64,000 nucleotides of DNA from Pseudomonas sp. SDI. GTDB taxonomy: Bacteria; Pseudomonadota; Gammaproteobacteria; Pseudomonadales; Pseudomonadaceae. Below the pieces are notes generated by a model, which saw only the letters and a list, made by a program, of their open reading frames with translations, was not told the DNA's origin and made no database searches. The translations under genes and the position numbers were made by a program. Shown one piece after another: positions 28,638-38,510 of this stretch (its first letter is position 1; the number at the start of each line of letters is the position of its first letter). The DNA lies in assembly GCF_003105155.1 (NCBI RefSeq), contig NZ_QETK01000002.1, positions 62,001 to 126,000 on the forward strand, read 5' to 3'.

Positions 28638-30065
28638 ATGTCGTCTCCTAGCCGCAGAACCTTCAATTCCGTCGCCCTGACGCGTCTGGCCCAAGCCACC
28701 GCGCTGGCCCTGGCAGCCACCTTGGTGGGCTGCCAGAGCACCCGTCAGATCGACGAATCCGAGAGCGTTCGCGCGCACAACAGCCAGGCGCGGATCAAGC
28801 ACAAGCCAGTCTTCGTCAAGGCAGCACCGGCAGAAGAACAGGCACCTCAGGATGTCTGGGAGCGCATGCGCCAGGGCTTCCAGTTGCAGGATGGCATCGC
28901 GGTCAACCCGCGCATCGAACAGCAACGCCTGTGGTTCGCCAGCAACCCTTCGTTCCTCGAAGGCGCCGGCGATCGCGGCAGCCTGTACATCCACTACATC
29001 GTCGAGCGCCTTGAAGAACGCGACATGCCGCTGGAACTGGCACTGTTGCCAGCCATCGAGAGTGCCTACAACCCGATGGCCTACTCACGGGCCCATGCGG
29101 TGGGCCTGTGGCAGTTCATCCCATCCACCGGGCGCTACTTCAACCTGCGGCAAACCCGCTTCTACGATGGCCGTCGCGATATCACCGCGTCGACCAACGC
29201 TGCGCTGGACTACCTGACCCGCCTGCACGACATGTTCAACGGCGACTGGTTGCTGGCCCTGGCTGCTTACAACGCCGGCGAAGGCACGGTCAGCCGGGCC
29301 ATCGAGCGCAACGAGCGCCTCGGCCTGCCAACCGACTACTGGAACCTGCCGCTGCCACAGGAAACCCGCGACTACGTGCCCAAGCTGCTGGCCCTGTCGC
29401 AGGTGGTGTTGACCCCGCAGGCCTACGGCGTGAACCTCAACCCGATCGCCAACGAACCGTACTTCGAAGTGGTCGAGATCAAGGACCGCCTCGATCTGTC
29501 GCGCGTCGCCGCACTGGCCGAAATCGACGAAGACGAACTGTTCCAGCTCAACCCGGCGTTCAAGAAGCGCATGACCGTCGACGGCCCGCAGCAACTGCTG
29601 GTGCCGACGGCCAAGGCGCAGTTGCTGTCCGCCAGCCTGTCGAACATGAAGCCGGAAGAGCTGCTCAGCCTGCAGCCGAAAAAGGCCGTGTTCGAAGCGG
29701 CCCTGGCCGAGGCCAGCCCAGACGCCGTGCGCAACAGCCGCTACCGGGTCAAGCGTGGCGACAACCTCGGCAGCATTGCCAAGGCCAACAAGGTCAGCGT
29801 TAGTGACCTGAAGCGCTGGAACAAGCTGTCCGGGCACGGTCTCAAGGTCGGCCAGACCCTGGTCATGCAAAGCGCAAAGCCGGCAGCCTCGGCCGTCGCC
29901 AGCAACAAGCAGAAGTCCACCCAGTACAAGGTCAAGAAAGGCGACTCGCTGTACCTGGTAGCCAAGCGTTTCAACGTTGAAATGCAGCACCTCAAGCGCT
30001 GGAATCCACGCAGTGGCCAGGCGCTGAAGCCCGGGCAGACGCTGACCGTCTACCTGCCGCACTAA
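28638..30065 (+). CDS. mltD: Membrane-bound lytic murein transglycosylase D
   Basis: 475-aa outer-membrane lipoprotein that cleaves peptidoglycan. The signal peptide ends in a lipobox LVGC. The SLT domain has LALLPAIESAYNPMAYS with the catalytic Glu, AVGLWQFIPSTGRYF and ALAAYNAGEGTV. Two LysM repeats occupy the C-terminus (YRVKRGDNLGSIAKANKVS; YKVKKGDSLYLVAKRFNVE). It follows gloB with about 100 bp between. Confidence 0.96.
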   Translation: MSSPSRRTFNSVALTRLAQATALALAATLVGCQSTRQIDESESVRAHNSQARIKHKPVFVKAAPAEEQAPQDVWERMRQGFQLQDGIAVNPRIEQQRLWFASNPSFLEGAGDRGSLYIHYIVERLEERDMPLELALLPAIESAYNPMAYSRAHAVGLWQFIPSTGRYFNLRQTRFYDGRRDITASTNAALDYLTRLHDMFNGDWLLALAAYNAGEGTVSRAIERNERLGLPTDYWNLPLPQETRDYVPKLLALSQVVLTPQAYGVNLNPIANEPYFEVVEIKDRLDLSRVAALAEIDEDELFQLNPAFKKRMTVDGPQQLLVPTAKAQLLSASLSNMKPEELLSLQPKKAVFEAALAEASPDAVRNSRYRVKRGDNLGSIAKANKVSVSDLKRWNKLSGHGLKVGQTLVMQSAKPAASAVASNKQKSTQYKVKKGDSLYLVAKRFNVEMQHLKRWNPRSGQALKPGQTLTVYLPH

Positions 30066-30072
30066 ATTCGCC

Positions 30073-30094
30073 GCGCCGGCATGCGTGCCGGCGC
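30073..30094 (+). terminator. GC-rich hairpin after mltD
   Basis: GCGCCGGCA (30073-30081), loop TGCG, TGCCGGCGC (30086-30094): a perfect 9-bp stem eight bases after the mltD stop. No T-run follows directly, although CCCTTTTTCC occurs about 20 bases later. Confidence 0.6.
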
Positions 30095-30183
30095 CGCGAA
30101 CCGGTCAAGACGGCCCTTTTTCCTGCCGATACAAGCTGTTACTGTAGCCGCCACAAAGCCCAAGCCTGGATCGGATTGCCGAC

Positions 30184-32016
30184 TTGATACGTCCCCTCCT
30201 GTTGCTGTCATTCAGCCTGGCCTTGAGCTTTCCCGCGGGCGCAACAATCAGCGAAAGTCACGGTTACGCCCAGTTCGGCACGCTCAAGTATCCAGCCAAA
30301 TTCACCCACTTCGATTGGGTCAACCCGCAAGCACCGAAAGGTGGCACCTTGCGCGCCATGGCATTCGGCACCTTCGATACGCTCAACCCCTACACGTTCA
30401 AGGGCACCAGCCCGGTGACCACGCCGAATTTCCTGCAATACGGCGTGAACGAGCTGAACGAAACCCTGATGGTCGGCACCGGCCAGTACGACCCCTCGGG
30501 CGATGAGCCCACCTCCAGCTACGGACTGATAGCTCGCTCGGTGGAATACAGCGAAGACCGCAGCTGGGTGGTGTTCAACCTGCGCCCGGAAGCACGCTTC
30601 CATGATGGCCGACCGATCACCGCCGCCGATGTGGCGTTTTCCTATCGCACGCTGCTCAAGGAAGGTCACCCGATCTACCGCACCAACCTGCAGGAAGTGA
30701 AACGGGTCGACATCCTCAATGCCAAACGTATCCGCTTCGTGTTCAAGCGTGCCGGCAACCCGCTGCTGATCCTGCGCCTGGGCGAGATGCCGGTACTGCC
30801 GGCGCACTACTGGAGAAACCGCGACTTCCAGGCCACCACCTTCGAGCCGCCGCTGGGCAGCGGACCGTACCGCATCGCCCAGGTTCAGCCGGGCCGCCGC
30901 CTGGTGTTCGAACGGGTCAAGGACTGGTGGGGCAAGGACCTGCCGGTAAACGCCGGCAAGTACAACATCGACCGTGTCGAGTACGAGTTCTACCGCGACG
31001 CCGATGTCGCCTTCGAGGCGTTCAAGGCCGGCGAGTTCGACATCTATATCGAGCACCAGGCGAAGAACTGGGCCAACGGCTACACCTTCCCGGCCGTGCG
31101 CCGTGGCGAGGTGATCAAGGCGCAGATCCCGCACAAGATTCCGACCCAGACCCAGGGCCTGTTCATGAACAGCCGCCGCGCCGCCTTCGCCGATGTGCGG
31201 GTGCGCCAGGCGCTGGGGCTGATGCTGGACTTCGAATGGACCAACCGTGCGCTGTTCAGCGGCGCCTACCAGCGCGCCACCAGCTACTATCCGAACAGCG
31301 AGTTCGCCGCCAGCGGGGTGCCGCTGGGCAAGGAATGGCTGTTGCTGGCGCCCTACCGCGAGCAACTGCCGGCCAACCTGTTCAGCCAGCCCTACAGCGT
31401 GAGCCACACCGATGGTCGCGGCATCGGCCGGGACAACCTGCGGCGCGCCCTGGAACTGCTCTCCCAGGCCGGCTGGAAGCTCTCTGGGCAACGCCTGCAG
31501 AACAGCACCGGACAGCCACTGAAGATCGAACTGCTGCTGGTCAATCCGAACCTGGAGCGCATCCTGCAACCTTACGTCGAAAATCTGGCCAGCATCGGCA
31601 TCGATGCGCGCTTGCGCACTGTGGACCGCGCCCAGTACAAACAACGGCTCGATCAGTTCGACTTCGACATGATCCTGATGACCCTCAACCAGACGCTCAG
31701 CCCGGGTCTTGAGCAATGGCTGTATTTCCATTCGAGCCAGGCCACAACCAAGGGCAGCAAGAACTACGCTGGGGTCAGGAGCCCGGTGGTCGACCACCTG
31801 CTCGAAGCCCTGCTCGGCGCGCAGAGCCGCGACGACCAGGTGGCGGCGGCCCGCGCCCTGGACCGCGTCCTGCTATGGCAGCACTACATGATTCCCAACT
31901 GGTATCTCGACTATCACCGCCTGGCCTACCGCAAGCGGTTGGCCTTCGTCACCACGCCGCCCTATACGCTGGGGCTCAATAGCTGGTGGCTCAAGCCTTC
32001 GGAGAACGCCCAATGA
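30184..32016 (+). CDS. Extracellular peptide-binding protein, YejA/SapA type (first copy)
   Basis: 610-aa periplasmic binding protein (SBP_bac_5 family). After a signal peptide (LLLLSFSLALSFPAGA) come FTHFDWVNPQAPKGGTLRAM and FGTFDTLNPYTFKGTSP, typical of YejA proteins. The start is a TTG at 30184 with a weak ribosome site, and no better start is visible in the signal region. Its stop overlaps the next gene as ATGA. It heads a five-gene Yej-type operon for peptide uptake (family substrates include microcin C and other oligopeptides). Confidence 0.9.
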   Translation: MIRPLLLLSFSLALSFPAGATISESHGYAQFGTLKYPAKFTHFDWVNPQAPKGGTLRAMAFGTFDTLNPYTFKGTSPVTTPNFLQYGVNELNETLMVGTGQYDPSGDEPTSSYGLIARSVEYSEDRSWVVFNLRPEARFHDGRPITAADVAFSYRTLLKEGHPIYRTNLQEVKRVDILNAKRIRFVFKRAGNPLLILRLGEMPVLPAHYWRNRDFQATTFEPPLGSGPYRIAQVQPGRRLVFERVKDWWGKDLPVNAGKYNIDRVEYEFYRDADVAFEAFKAGEFDIYIEHQAKNWANGYTFPAVRRGEVIKAQIPHKIPTQTQGLFMNSRRAAFADVRVRQALGLMLDFEWTNRALFSGAYQRATSYYPNSEFAASGVPLGKEWLLLAPYREQLPANLFSQPYSVSHTDGRGIGRDNLRRALELLSQAGWKLSGQRLQNSTGQPLKIELLLVNPNLERILQPYVENLASIGIDARLRTVDRAQYKQRLDQFDFDMILMTLNQTLSPGLEQWLYFHSSQATTKGSKNYAGVRSPVVDHLLEALLGAQSRDDQVAAARALDRVLLWQHYMIPNWYLDYHRLAYRKRLAFVTTPPYTLGLNSWWLKPSENAQ

Positions 32017-33863
32017 TGCCATTGCCTCGCTTGCGCCTGATCGCTGGCGGCCTGTTGCTGGCGAGTCTGAGCCTGCCGGCCCTGGCCGCGCCGGAACACG
32101 CTGTGACGCTGTACAACGAAGCACCGAAATACCCGGCCAACTTCAAGCATTTCGAGTACGTGAACCCCGATGCGCCCAAAGGCGGGACCTTCCGCCAGAA
32201 CGGCTTCGGCGGTTTCGACAGCCTCAACCCGTTTATCAGCAAGGGCGTGCCGGCCGACAACATCGAGCTGATCTACGACACCCTGGCCCGGGCCAGCCTG
32301 GATGAGCCATTCACCGAATACGGCCTGATTGCCAAGCAGATCGAAAAGGCACCGGACAACAGCTGGGTACGCTTCTACCTGCGTCCCGAGGCACGCTTCC
32401 AGGATGGCCATCCGGTTCGCGCCGACGACGTGGTGTTCACCTTCAATACCCTGATCAAAAGTGGCGCCCCACTCTACCGCGGCTATTATGCCGACGTTGC
32501 CGAAGCGGTCGCCGAAGACCCGCTGCGCGTGCTGTTCAAGTTCAAGCACAACAACAATCGCGAGCTGCCGCTGATCCTCGGCCAGTTACCAGTGCTGCCC
32601 AAGCACTGGTGGGAAGGCCGCGACTTCACCCGCGGCAATCTGGAAATCCCGCTCGGCAGCGGCCCGTACAAGGTTACCGAGGTCAAGCCGGGGCGCTCGA
32701 TCCGCCTGGAGCGCGACAAGCAGTACTGGGGCAAGGACCTGCCGATCAACCGCGGTTTCTACAATTTCGACGTGATGACCGTCGACTACTACCGCGACAA
32801 CACCGTCGCCCTCGAGGCATTCAAGGCCGGGCAGTTCGACTACTGGCTCGAAACCAGCGCGAAGAACTGGGCGACGGCCTATAACACCCCGGCAGTACGC
32901 GAGGGCCGCCTGATCCGCGAGGAGATTCGCAACGGCACCCCTACCGGCATGCAAGGCTTCGTCTTCAACCTGCGCCGCCCAGTGTTCCAGGATGTGCGCG
33001 TGCGTCAGGCGCTGAGCCTGCTGCTGGACTTCGAATGGACCAACAAGCAGCTGTTCAACGGGGCCTATTTGCGCACCGGCAGCTACTTCGAAAACTCCGA
33101 CATGGCGGCCAAGGGCCTGCCCAGCGCCAATGAGCTGAAGATCCTCGAACCGCTGCGCGGCAAGATTCCCGAGCAGGTCTTTAGCAGCGTCTTCAGCAAC
33201 CCGGTCACCGACGGCAGCGGGATGCTCCGCGAGCAGCAGCGTCAGGCCTACAAGCTGTTGCAGGAAGCCGGTTACAGCATCAAGGACGACAAGATGGTAG
33301 ATGCCCAGGGCAAACCGCTGACCATCGAGTTCCTGCTGGCACAGACCGAGTTCGAGCGCGTCCTGCTGCCCTACAAGCGCAACCTCGCCGACCTCGGCAT
33401 CACCCTGAACATCCGCCGGGTCGACGTCGCCGAATACATCAATCGCCTGCGCTCGCGCGACTTCGACATGGTGGTCGGCGGCTTCCCGCAATCCAATTCG
33501 CCGGGCAACGAGCAGCGCGAGTTCTGGCAGTCGAGCAGCGCCGACAATCCCGGCAGCCGCAACTTCATGGGGCTCAAGGATCCGGCGGTCGACAGCCTGG
33601 TCGAGGGCCTGATCAACGCCGACTCGCGCCAGAGCCTGATCGACCACACCCGCGCACTCGACCGCGTGCTGCTGTGGGGTTACTACGTGGTGCCGAACTG
33701 GCACATCAAGACCTGGCGCGTCGGCTACTGGAACCACATCGGTCACCCGCAGACGCCGCCCAAATACGACATCGGCATCAACACCTGGTGGATCAAGCCC
33801 GACGTGACCCCGGCAACCCCGCTAGCGCCGAGCGACGCCGCCGCACCGGGCGAGGGGCAGTAG
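32013..33863 (+). CDS. Extracellular peptide-binding protein, YejA/SapA type (second copy)
   Basis: 616-aa paralogue of the preceding gene. It has a signal peptide ending ALAA, then [20 protein letters not shown] and [15 protein letters not shown]; shared blocks such as RLRPEARFxDG, LPVLPxHxW and LDFEWTNxxLF align along the whole length. The ATG overlaps the upstream stop by four bases, and yejB starts one base after its stop. Two binding proteins for one permease pair suggest a widened peptide range. Confidence 0.92.
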   Translation: MMPLPRLRLIAGGLLLASLSLPALAAPEHAVTLYNEAPKYPANFKHFEYVNPDAPKGGTFRQNGFGGFDSLNPFISKGVPADNIELIYDTLARASLDEPFTEYGLIAKQIEKAPDNSWVRFYLRPEARFQDGHPVRADDVVFTFNTLIKSGAPLYRGYYADVAEAVAEDPLRVLFKFKHNNNRELPLILGQLPVLPKHWWEGRDFTRGNLEIPLGSGPYKVTEVKPGRSIRLERDKQYWGKDLPINRGFYNFDVMTVDYYRDNTVALEAFKAGQFDYWLETSAKNWATAYNTPAVREGRLIREEIRNGTPTGMQGFVFNLRRPVFQDVRVRQALSLLLDFEWTNKQLFNGAYLRTGSYFENSDMAAKGLPSANELKILEPLRGKIPEQVFSSVFSNPVTDGSGMLREQQRQAYKLLQEAGYSIKDDKMVDAQGKPLTIEFLLAQTEFERVLLPYKRNLADLGITLNIRRVDVAEYINRLRSRDFDMVVGGFPQSNSPGNEQREFWQSSSADNPGSRNFMGLKDPAVDSLVEGLINADSRQSLIDHTRALDRVLLWGYYVVPNWHIKTWRVGYWNHIGHPQTPPKYDIGINTWWIKPDVTPATPLAPSDAAAPGEGQ

Positions 33864-33864
33864 C

Positions 33865-34938
33865 ATGCTGGCTTATATCCTGCGGCGCCTGCTGCTGATT
33901 ATCCCGACCCTGTTCGGCATCCTGATCATCAACTTCGTGATCATCCAGGCCGCCCCCGGTGGCCCGGTAGAACAGATGATCGCCAAGCTCGAAGGCTTCG
34001 ACGGCGCCACCAGCCGCATCGCCGGCGGCGGCGCCGAGGTCTCGGTGGCCGGCTCCAACTACCGTGGTGCACAAGGCCTGGACCCGGCCCTGATCAAGGA
34101 AATCGAGCAGATGTACGGCTTCGACAAGTCGGCGCCGGAACGCTTGTGGATCATGATCAAGAACTACGCCAGCCTCGACTTCGGCGACAGCTTCTTCCGC
34201 GACGCCAAGGTCATCGACCTGATCATCGAGAAGATGCCGGTATCGATCTCCCTGGGCTTGTGGAGCACGCTGATCATGTACCTGGTATCGATCCCGCTGG
34301 GGATCGCCAAGGCCACCCGCCACGGCAGCCCTTTCGACGTCTGGACCAGCTCGGCGATCATCGTTGGCTATGCGATTCCGGCGTTCCTGTTCGCCATCCT
34401 GCTGATCGTGGTGTTCGCCGGCGGCAGCTACCTCGACTGGTTCCCACTGCGTGGCCTGACCTCGAACAACTTCGACGAGCTGAGCACCGCCGGCAAGATC
34501 CTCGATTACTTCTGGCACCTGGCACTGCCGGTCACGGCACTGGTCATCGGCAACTTCGCGACCATGACCCTGCTGACCAAGAACAGCTTCCTCGACGAGA
34601 TCAACAAACAGTACGTGATCACCGCCAAGGCCAAGGGCCTGAGCCGCAATCGCGTGCTCTACGGCCATGTGTTCCGCAACGCCATGCTCCTGGTGATCGC
34701 CGGTTTCCCGTCGGCGTTCATCGGCATCTTCTTCACCGGCTCGCTGCTGGTGGAGGTGATTTTCTCGCTCGACGGCCTCGGCCTGATGAGCTTCGAAGCC
34801 GCGATCAACCGCGACTACCCGGTGGTCTTCGGCACCCTGTTCATCTTTACCCTGCTCGGGCTGGTGGTGAAGCTGATCGGCGACCTGACCTACACCCTGG
34901 TCGATCCACGGATCGACTTCGAAAGCCGGGAGCAATGA
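33865..34938 (+). CDS. yejB: Peptide ABC transporter permease, YejB type
   Basis: 357-aa inner-membrane permease (DppB-like fold). An N-terminal transmembrane helix ([20 protein letters not shown]) is followed by a periplasmic insert and five further hydrophobic segments, with the EAA-type loop [20 protein letters not shown] contacting the ATPase. It lies one base after the second binding protein and one base before yejE. Confidence 0.95.
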   Translation: MLAYILRRLLLIIPTLFGILIINFVIIQAAPGGPVEQMIAKLEGFDGATSRIAGGGAEVSVAGSNYRGAQGLDPALIKEIEQMYGFDKSAPERLWIMIKNYASLDFGDSFFRDAKVIDLIIEKMPVSISLGLWSTLIMYLVSIPLGIAKATRHGSPFDVWTSSAIIVGYAIPAFLFAILLIVVFAGGSYLDWFPLRGLTSNNFDELSTAGKILDYFWHLALPVTALVIGNFATMTLLTKNSFLDEINKQYVITAKAKGLSRNRVLYGHVFRNAMLLVIAGFPSAFIGIFFTGSLLVEVIFSLDGLGLMSFEAAINRDYPVVFGTLFIFTLLGLVVKLIGDLTYTLVDPRIDFESREQ

Positions 34939-34939
34939 C

Positions 34940-35959
34940 ATGGCCCTCTCTCCGCTCAATCGACGCCGTTTCGAACGCTTCAAGGCCAACCGCCGCGGCT
35001 GGTGGTCGCTGTGGCTGTTCCTGATCCTGTTCGGCCTGAGCCTGGGTGCCGAGCTGATCGCCAACGACAAGCCGCTGGCCGTGCGCTACGACGGCGAATG
35101 GTACTTCCCGGTACTCAAGCGCTACCCGGAGACCACGTTCGGTGGCGAGTTCCCGCTGGAAGCCAACTACAAGAGCCCATATATCCGCGAACTGCTGGCG
35201 CAGAAGGATGGCTGGGTACTCTGGGCACCGATCCCGTTCAGTTACCAGAGCATCAACTACGACCTGAAGGTGCCGGCACCCGCGCCACCCTCGGCACAAA
35301 ACTGGCTGGGCACCGACGACCAGGGCCGCGACGTGCTCGCACGGGTGATCTACGGCTTCCGCGTGTCAGTCCTGTTCGCCCTCACCCTGACCATCCTCAG
35401 CTCGATCATCGGCGTGGTCGCCGGCGCTCTGCAGGGCTTCTATGGCGGCTGGGTCGACCTGCTCGGCCAACGCTTCCTGGAGATCTGGTCGGGGCTGCCG
35501 GTACTCTACCTGCTGATTATCCTTGCCAGCTTCGTCCAGCCGAACTTCTGGTGGCTGCTGGGGATCATGCTGCTGTTCTCCTGGATGAGCCTGGTCGACG
35601 TGGTGCGCGCCGAGTTCCTTCGTGGGCGCAACCTCGAATACGTGCGTGCCGCGCGCGCGTTGGGCATGCAGAACGGCGCGATCATGTTCCGTCACATCCT
35701 GCCCAACGCCATGGTCTCGACCATGACCTTCATGCCGTTCATTCTCACCGGCGCCATCGGCACCCTGACCGCGCTGGACTTCCTCGGCTTTGGCCTGCCG
35801 CCCGGCGCGCCGTCGCTGGGCGAACTGGTGGCCCAGGGCAAGTCCAACCTGCAGGCGCCCTGGCTGGGCATCAGCGCCTTCGCCGTACTGGCGGTGATGC
35901 TGAGCCTGCTGGTGTTCATCGGCGAGTCCGCCCGCGATGCCTTCGACCCGAGGAAATAA
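34940..35959 (+). CDS. yejE: Peptide ABC transporter permease, YejE type
   Basis: 339-aa permease (DppC/OppC-like). The N-terminal basic segment RRRFERFKANRRGWWSLW precedes the first membrane helix. The conserved NWLGTDDQGRDVLARVIYGF block and the EAA-like loop ARALGMQNGAIMFRHILPNA are present. It starts one base after the yejB stop. Confidence 0.95.
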   Translation: MALSPLNRRRFERFKANRRGWWSLWLFLILFGLSLGAELIANDKPLAVRYDGEWYFPVLKRYPETTFGGEFPLEANYKSPYIRELLAQKDGWVLWAPIPFSYQSINYDLKVPAPAPPSAQNWLGTDDQGRDVLARVIYGFRVSVLFALTLTILSSIIGVVAGALQGFYGGWVDLLGQRFLEIWSGLPVLYLLIILASFVQPNFWWLLGIMLLFSWMSLVDVVRAEFLRGRNLEYVRAARALGMQNGAIMFRHILPNAMVSTMTFMPFILTGAIGTLTALDFLGFGLPPGAPSLGELVAQGKSNLQAPWLGISAFAVLAVMLSLLVFIGESARDAFDPRK

Positions 35960-35960
35960 C

Positions 35961-37571
35961 ATGAGTCAGGACACCTTGATCGAAGTACGCGACCTGTCCG
36001 TCGAATTCGTCACCGGCGATCAACAACAGCGGGTGGTCGAAGGCATCAGTTTCGACATCCGCCGTGGCGAAACCCTGGCCCTGGTTGGCGAGAGCGGTTC
36101 CGGCAAGTCGGTGACCGCCCACTCGATCCTGCGCCTGCTGCCCTATCCGCTGGCCCGGCACCCGTCGGGGAGCATCCGCTACGACGGCAAGGACCTGCTG
36201 AACCTGGACGAGAAACAGATGCGCCACATTCGTGGCAACCGCATCGCGATGATCTTCCAGGAGCCGATGACCTCGCTAAACCCGCTGCACAGCATCGAAA
36301 AGCAGATCAACGAGATCCTCATGCTGCACAAGGGCCTGCGCGGCAAGGCGGCCACCGCACGCACCCTGGAGCTGCTGGAACTGGTCGGCATCCCTGACCC
36401 GGTCAAACGCCTCAAGGCCCTGCCCCACGAGCTGTCCGGCGGCCAGCGGCAGCGGGTAATGATCGCCATGGCCCTGGCCAACGAGCCCGAGCTGTTGATT
36501 GCCGACGAGCCGACCACCGCGCTGGACGTGACCGTACAGCTGAAAATCCTCGAATTGCTCAAGCAATTACAGGCCCGCCTGGGCATGGCGTTGCTACTGA
36601 TCAGTCACGATTTGAACCTGGTGAAAAGAATTGCCCACCGTGTATGTGTCATGCAGCGCGGTTGCATCGTCGAACAGGCGTCGTGCGAGGAATTGTTCCG
36701 CGCTCCACAGCATCCGTATACGCAAATGCTGCTCGGCGCCGAACCCAGCGGCAAGCCCGCCCATAACCCGGTGGGGCCGCCGCTGCTTGAAGTCGAGGAC
36801 CTGCGCGTCTGGTTCCCGATCAAGAAAGGCCTGCTGCGGCGTACGGTCGATCACGTCAAGGCTGTGGACGGCATCAACTTCAGCCTGCCCCAGGGCCAGA
36901 CCCTGGGCATCGTCGGCGAAAGTGGTTCCGGCAAGTCCACCCTGGGCCTGGCGATTCTGCGGCTGATTGGCAGCCAGGGTGCGATTCGTTTCCAGGGCAA
37001 GCCGCTGGAGTCGCTATCGCAGCAGCAGGTTCGCCCGCTGCGACGGCAGATGCAGGTGGTGTTTCAGGACCCGTTTGGCAGCCTGAGCCCGCGCATGTGC
37101 GTGAGCGACATCGTCGGCGAAGGGTTGCGCATTCATCGGATTGGCACGGAGGCGGAGCAGGAACAGGCGATCATGGAGGCACTCAAGGAAGTAGGACTGG
37201 ATCCGCAGACCCGGCACCGCTACCCTCATGAGTTCTCCGGAGGCCAGCGACAACGTATCGCCATTGCCCGGGCACTGGTATTGAAACCGGCGCTGATACT
37301 GCTGGACGAGCCCACTTCGGCGCTCGACCGGACCGTTCAGCGCCAGGTGGTGGAACTGCTGCGTACGCTGCAGACCAAGTACAACCTGACTTACTTGTTC
37401 ATCAGCCACGATCTGGCGGTGGTCAAGGCGCTAAGCCACCAACTGATGGTGGTCAAGCATGGCCAGGTGGTTGAACAAGGTCCGGCGGCGGGTATTTTCA
37501 CCGCCCCGCAACATCCCTATACACAGCAGCTGCTGGAAGCCGCATTTTTGGCCCCCACAGCTGTCGATTAA
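35961..37571 (+). CDS. yejF: Peptide ABC transporter ATP-binding protein, YejF type (two ABC domains)
   Basis: 536-aa fused tandem ATPase. Domain 1 has GESGSGKSVTAHSIL, signature LSGGQRQRVMIAMAL and Walker B LLIADEPTTALDV. Domain 2 has GESGSGKSTLGLAIL, FSGGQRQRIAIARAL and LILLDEPTSALD. ATG 35961 lies one base after the yejE stop. It powers the YejB/YejE channel and ends the operon; fabI follows after 18 bases but is expected to have its own expression. Confidence 0.95.
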   Translation: MSQDTLIEVRDLSVEFVTGDQQQRVVEGISFDIRRGETLALVGESGSGKSVTAHSILRLLPYPLARHPSGSIRYDGKDLLNLDEKQMRHIRGNRIAMIFQEPMTSLNPLHSIEKQINEILMLHKGLRGKAATARTLELLELVGIPDPVKRLKALPHELSGGQRQRVMIAMALANEPELLIADEPTTALDVTVQLKILELLKQLQARLGMALLLISHDLNLVKRIAHRVCVMQRGCIVEQASCEELFRAPQHPYTQMLLGAEPSGKPAHNPVGPPLLEVEDLRVWFPIKKGLLRRTVDHVKAVDGINFSLPQGQTLGIVGESGSGKSTLGLAILRLIGSQGAIRFQGKPLESLSQQQVRPLRRQMQVVFQDPFGSLSPRMCVSDIVGEGLRIHRIGTEAEQEQAIMEALKEVGLDPQTRHRYPHEFSGGQRQRIAIARALVLKPALILLDEPTSALDRTVQRQVVELLRTLQTKYNLTYLFISHDLAVVKALSHQLMVVKHGQVVEQGPAAGIFTAPQHPYTQQLLEAAFLAPTAVD

Positions 37572-37589
37572 CCTGAAGAGGAACAACAC

Positions 37590-38384
37590 ATGGGTTTTCT
37601 CGCCGGTAAGCGCGTACTGATCGTCGGTGTCGCAAGCAAACTGTCCATCGCATCCGGTATCGCTGCCGCCATGCATCGCGAGGGTGCAGAACTTGCCTTC
37701 ACCTACCAGAACGAAAAGCTCAAGGGCCGCGTCGAAGACTTCGCCGCTGGCTGGGGCTCCAGCCCTGAGCTGTGCTTCCCTTGTGACGTCGCCAGCGACG
37801 AAGAAATCGCCAAGGTCTTCGAAGAACTGAGCAAGAAGTGGGACGGCCTGGATTGCATCGTGCACTCTGTAGGCTTCGCCCCGGGTGACCAACTGGACGG
37901 TGACTTCACCGACGCTACCACCCGTGAAGGTTTCAAGATCGCCCACGACATCAGCGCCTACAGCTTCGTGGCCCTGGCCAAGGCCGGTCGCGGCATGATG
38001 AAAGGCCGCAATGGCAGCCTGCTGACCCTGTCGTACCTGGGTGCCGAGCGCACCATGCCGAACTACAACGTGATGGGCATGGCCAAGGCCAGCCTGGAAG
38101 CCGGCGTACGCTACCTGGCTCGCAGCCTGGGCCCTGAAGGCACCCGCGTGAACGCTGTTTCCGCTGGCCCGATCCGCACCCTGGCAGCTTCCGGCATCAA
38201 GAACTTCCGCAAGATGCTCGACGCCAACGAAGCGCAAACCCCGCTGCGTCGCAACGTCACCATCGACGAAGTCGGCAACGCTGGCGCCTTCCTCTGCTCC
38301 GACCTGGCCTCGGGCGTGAGCGGTGAAATCATGTACGTGGACGGTGGCTTCAACACTACCGCCATGGGCGACCTGACCGAGTAA
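37590..38384 (+). CDS. fabI: Enoyl-[acyl-carrier-protein] reductase (NADH)
   Basis: Catalyses the last reduction of the fatty-acid elongation cycle. The 264-aa SDR protein has the FabI-type nucleotide motif [21 protein letters not shown], the active-site Tyr-X6-Lys in [11 protein letters not shown], and [22 protein letters not shown] lies before ATG 37590. A T-run terminator follows its stop. Confidence 0.97.
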   Translation: MGFLAGKRVLIVGVASKLSIASGIAAAMHREGAELAFTYQNEKLKGRVEDFAAGWGSSPELCFPCDVASDEEIAKVFEELSKKWDGLDCIVHSVGFAPGDQLDGDFTDATTREGFKIAHDISAYSFVALAKAGRGMMKGRNGSLLTLSYLGAERTMPNYNVMGMAKASLEAGVRYLARSLGPEGTRVNAVSAGPIRTLAASGIKNFRKMLDANEAQTPLRRNVTIDEVGNAGAFLCSDLASGVSGEIMYVDGGFNTTAMGDLTE

Positions 38385-38400
38385 GTGGTCCGGTGATGGG

Positions 38401-38426
38401 AAAAAGGCCGCTGATGCGGCCTTTTT
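38401..38426 (+). terminator. Terminator of fabI
   Basis: GGCCGC (38406-38411), loop TGAT, GCGGCC (38416-38421), flanked by A5 and T5. It lies 17 bases after the fabI stop. Confidence 0.9.
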
Positions 38427-38465
38427 CTTTGCCTGCAGGACCCAGCAGGCTCGCACAGAACAAAC

Positions 38466-38491
38466 AAAAAAGGCCGCATCAGCGGCCTTTT
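38466..38491 (-). terminator. Terminator of ppiD
   Basis: On the minus strand, GGCCGC (38482-38487), loop TGAT, GCGGCC (38472-38477), then six Ts. It is the near-exact inverse copy of the fabI terminator 65 bp away, so the two could also pair with each other. Confidence 0.9.
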
Positions 38492-38510
38492 CTGTTCAAA
38501 GCGACACCCC

